From: Flavobacteriaceae bacterium
GTDB lineage: Bacteria; Bacteroidota; Bacteroidia; Flavobacteriales; Flavobacteriaceae
Reading direction: 5' to 3'
Length of the DNA: 64,000 nt
NCBI GenBank assembly: GCA_031277535.1
Contig: JAITMD010000005.1
Span: forward strand, 186,001 to 250,000
Within the stretch, counting starts at the first letter, position 1; every line of letters begins with the position of its first letter. Shown in pieces: positions 62,871 to 64,000 of the stretch. The position numbers were made by a program, and so were the translations under genes. Under the pieces are notes generated by a model that made no database searches, was not told the DNA's origin, and saw only the letters and a list, made by a program, of their open reading frames with translations.

Positions 62871-62900
62871 AAAAGGACAGCTATTCACTGCTGTCCTTTT
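62871..62900 (+). terminator. Terminator of the receptor gene
   Basis: An 11-bp stem (AAAAGGACAGC/GCTGTCCTTTT) with an 8-nt loop and T-run, about 65 bp after the stop. Confidence 0.87.
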
Positions 62901-63067
62901 TGTATTTCATGGACACCAATAAACTACACCTATCCCTTTATTCTATACCTATAACTCTACTTGAAACAGTTAACCATAAAAATTATAAACACCACATAAT
63001 CAATAAGTAATTTATTTAATGATGGTAAAAAAAATAGAAAAAAATGAACTATCCCAGAAAAAAACAA

Positions 63068-63075
63068 TACCTTTG
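63068..63075 (+). promoter_or_regulatory. -7 box of the toxin-antitoxin operon
   Basis: TACCTTTG matches TAnnTTTG and lies 44 bp before ATG 63120. Because it overlaps the GTG at 63075, translation must begin downstream, at 63120. Confidence 0.6.
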
Positions 63076-63119
63076 TGGAAAGTAAAAAAGTAATTATCAA
63101 CACATTAAATCCTTTTGCT

Positions 63120-63335
63120 ATGATAAGTTATCATGTAATAATACCAACTGACAAGCAAGCAGTATTTCAAGAATTTCTTGAGATAATAGGAGCTGATTAT
63201 AGTGAACAGATTAATGACCTTAACCTTACCTTAGAACAACAAGGCATTTTAGAACAAAGAATTGCAGAACCAAGCGAGAACTATATCTCTATGCATAATG
63301 CTTTAGAAGAATTGTACAAAAAGTATGATCTATAA
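63120..63335 (+). CDS. Antitoxin partner of the RelE/ParE-type toxin
   Basis: ATG 63120 (MISYHVIIPTDKQAVFQEFLEI, 71 residues) is chosen because the longer frame starts at a GTG inside the -7 box. The small acidic protein has a helix-rich middle (NDLNLTLEQQGILEQRIAEPSENYISM) and a C-terminal helix ALEELYKKYDL. It has no Phd or RHH motif I can confirm, but resembles small antitoxins paired with RelE/ParE-type toxins in Bacteroidota. It overlaps the toxin gene by 11 bp (63325-63335), the typical coupling of such pairs. It would bind and neutralise the toxin and repress the operon (family inference). Confidence 0.75.
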   Translation: MISYHVIIPTDKQAVFQEFLEIIGADYSEQINDLNLTLEQQGILEQRIAEPSENYISMHNALEELYKKYDL

Positions 63336-63618
63336 TATAGTCATATTGCCAAGTGCAATTCAGGATATAGATATGATATTAGCGTACTATCACTCAATCT
63401 CTAAAAGCATTTTGGAATCTTTTAAAAAAGAACTTGACAAAACATTGAAAGTACTGAGGATTAATCCCTTCTTTCAAATTCGATATAATGACATACGAGC
63501 TATTTCAATTAAGAAATTTCCGTATGTCATTTTTTTTAAGGTTAATCCCTATAAACAAACAGTCTCTATTGTAGCAGTATTTAATACAAAACAAAATATT
63601 GACAAATATCCAATATAA
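63325..63618 (+). CDS. RelE/ParE-family toxin
   Basis: The 97-residue basic protein has the RelE/ParE fold: an N-terminal strand MIYNIVILPSAIQDIDMILAYYHSIS with the two-helix hairpin (SKSILESFKKELDKTLKVLRINPFFQ), then the beta-sheet RYNDIRAISIKKFPYVIFFKVNPYKQTVSIVAVFN. RYNDIRAISIKKFPY and VFN are typical. RelE members cut ribosome-bound mRNA and ParE members poison gyrase; which one applies is not decided by eye. Start ATG 63325 overlaps the antitoxin end. A hairpin follows the stop by 2 bp. Confidence 0.85.
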   Translation: MIYNIVILPSAIQDIDMILAYYHSISKSILESFKKELDKTLKVLRINPFFQIRYNDIRAISIKKFPYVIFFKVNPYKQTVSIVAVFNTKQNIDKYPI

Positions 63619-63619
63619 A

Positions 63620-63645
63620 AAAGGGTATCAAAACTGACACCCTTT
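63620..63645. terminator. Terminator between the toxin and carbonic anhydrase genes
   Basis: Stem AAAGGGT..TC with GA..ACCCTTT (one bulge each side) and 6-nt loop, between convergent genes. Confidence 0.75.
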
Positions 63646-63665
63646 CTTCCTCTAATCAAATAATC

Positions 63666-64000
63666 TTAGCAGATTAACTCCACTTTACCGCTTACTACAT
63701 CGTAATAAGCTCCAACTACCCCTATCTTTTCCTCCGCAATCAGCTTTGTTAAAGAAGGACTCACACTTTGTAACTGTTGAACGATAGATTTTACATTTTC
63801 AATCGTTACTAATTCTACTAACTCTGTAGAAGATAACTCTTCTCCAACATGTTTTTCTTTTACCTTATCCACGATAGGATGTATGCGCTCTAAAATGGTA
63901 TCTAACTTACCCAAAGTAGTATGATTGCATGCTCCTGTAACAGCACCACATCTACTATGTCCTAAAACCATAATTAACTTACTCCCTACTACATTACACG
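63666..64000 (-). CDS. Beta-carbonic anhydrase, 5' end outside window
   Basis: The enzyme interconverts CO2 and bicarbonate. The frame stays open to the window edge and reads CNVVGSKLIMVLGHSRCGAVTGAC, so the ATG at 63971 is internal and the gene begins beyond 64000. Visible are the zinc-ligand His-x-x-Cys pair in LGHSRCGAV and the C-terminal strand VVGAYYDVVSGKVELIC. The first Cys ligand and its Asp/Arg dyad lie outside the window. It is convergent with the toxin gene. The Gram-negative-type short form is likely but the full length cannot be checked. Confidence 0.93.
   Translation of the reverse strand, partial: CNVVGSKLIMVLGHSRCGAVTGACNHTTLGKLDTILERIHPIVDKVKEKHVGEELSSTELVELVTIENVKSIVQQLQSVSPSLTKLIAEEKIGVVGAYYDVVSGKVELIC

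Overview
The window is a low-GC chromosomal segment from a member of the Bacteroidota, most likely a Flavobacteriaceae genus such as Myroides or Flavobacterium (genus not certain). The signs are a type B type-IX-secretion C-terminal domain, promoters with the Bacteroidota -7 box TAnnTTTG, very AT-rich intergenic DNA, many short secreted or lipid-anchored hypothetical proteins, and outer-membrane receptors of the CarboxypepD_reg-like class. No rRNA, tRNA or CRISPR array was seen.

Layout. 1-2.1 kb: the 3' part of uvrA and a LOG-family gene. 2.1-5.75 kb: a minus-strand run with a HipA-like kinase gene, a DUF3037 gene and a two-subunit Ktr/Trk K+ uptake system. 5.8-11.2 kb: housekeeping genes (tag, a lipoprotein, lpdA, a lipid kinase, a rhodanese, thiamine pyrophosphokinase). 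11.2-13.2 kb: a decay zone with a dead IS982-family element between a hypothetical gene and the stub of its paralogue, then a 5'-truncated SHOCT gene with a 21-bp tandem duplication. 13.6-20 kb: threonine aldolase, a small beta-barrel protein, nicotinamidase, ornithine aminotransferase, a lipoprotein made of two repeats and a small Ig-like secreted protein.

20.3-30 kb is a drug-efflux locus: a frameshifted GNAT gene, an orphan HlyD-type adaptor, and a complete RND pump (adaptor, permease, outer-membrane factor) downstream of a LytS/LytTR-type two-component system. Direct repeats with 21-bp spacing and core ACGTTTCA (gene-sense strand) precede both the pump operon and the kinase operon, so the pump may be the target of its neighbour and the system may regulate itself. 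30.3-37.7 kb encodes one 2462-residue T9SS adhesin-like protein with about six 258-residue jelly-roll/FN3 modules. It is followed by a dead IS5-family element and a TauE/SafE permease.

40.2-46.5 kb holds three tandem, closely related TPR-lipoprotein histidine kinases with no response regulator beside them. This is the most unusual arrangement in the window. 46.5-56.3 kb contains a MarR/DinB pair, a large DUF6493-like protein with three small proteins of unknown role, and a NUDIX/Crp/MFS group. 57-59.5 kb is an operon of two acetyltransferase genes and an S66 LD-carboxypeptidase. A roughly 870-bp gene-free stretch with an unusual TTCGGAA palindrome precedes a TonB-dependent receptor-like gene. 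The window ends with a RelE/ParE-type toxin-antitoxin pair and a partial beta-carbonic anhydrase.

All domain names are by eye. No database search was run.
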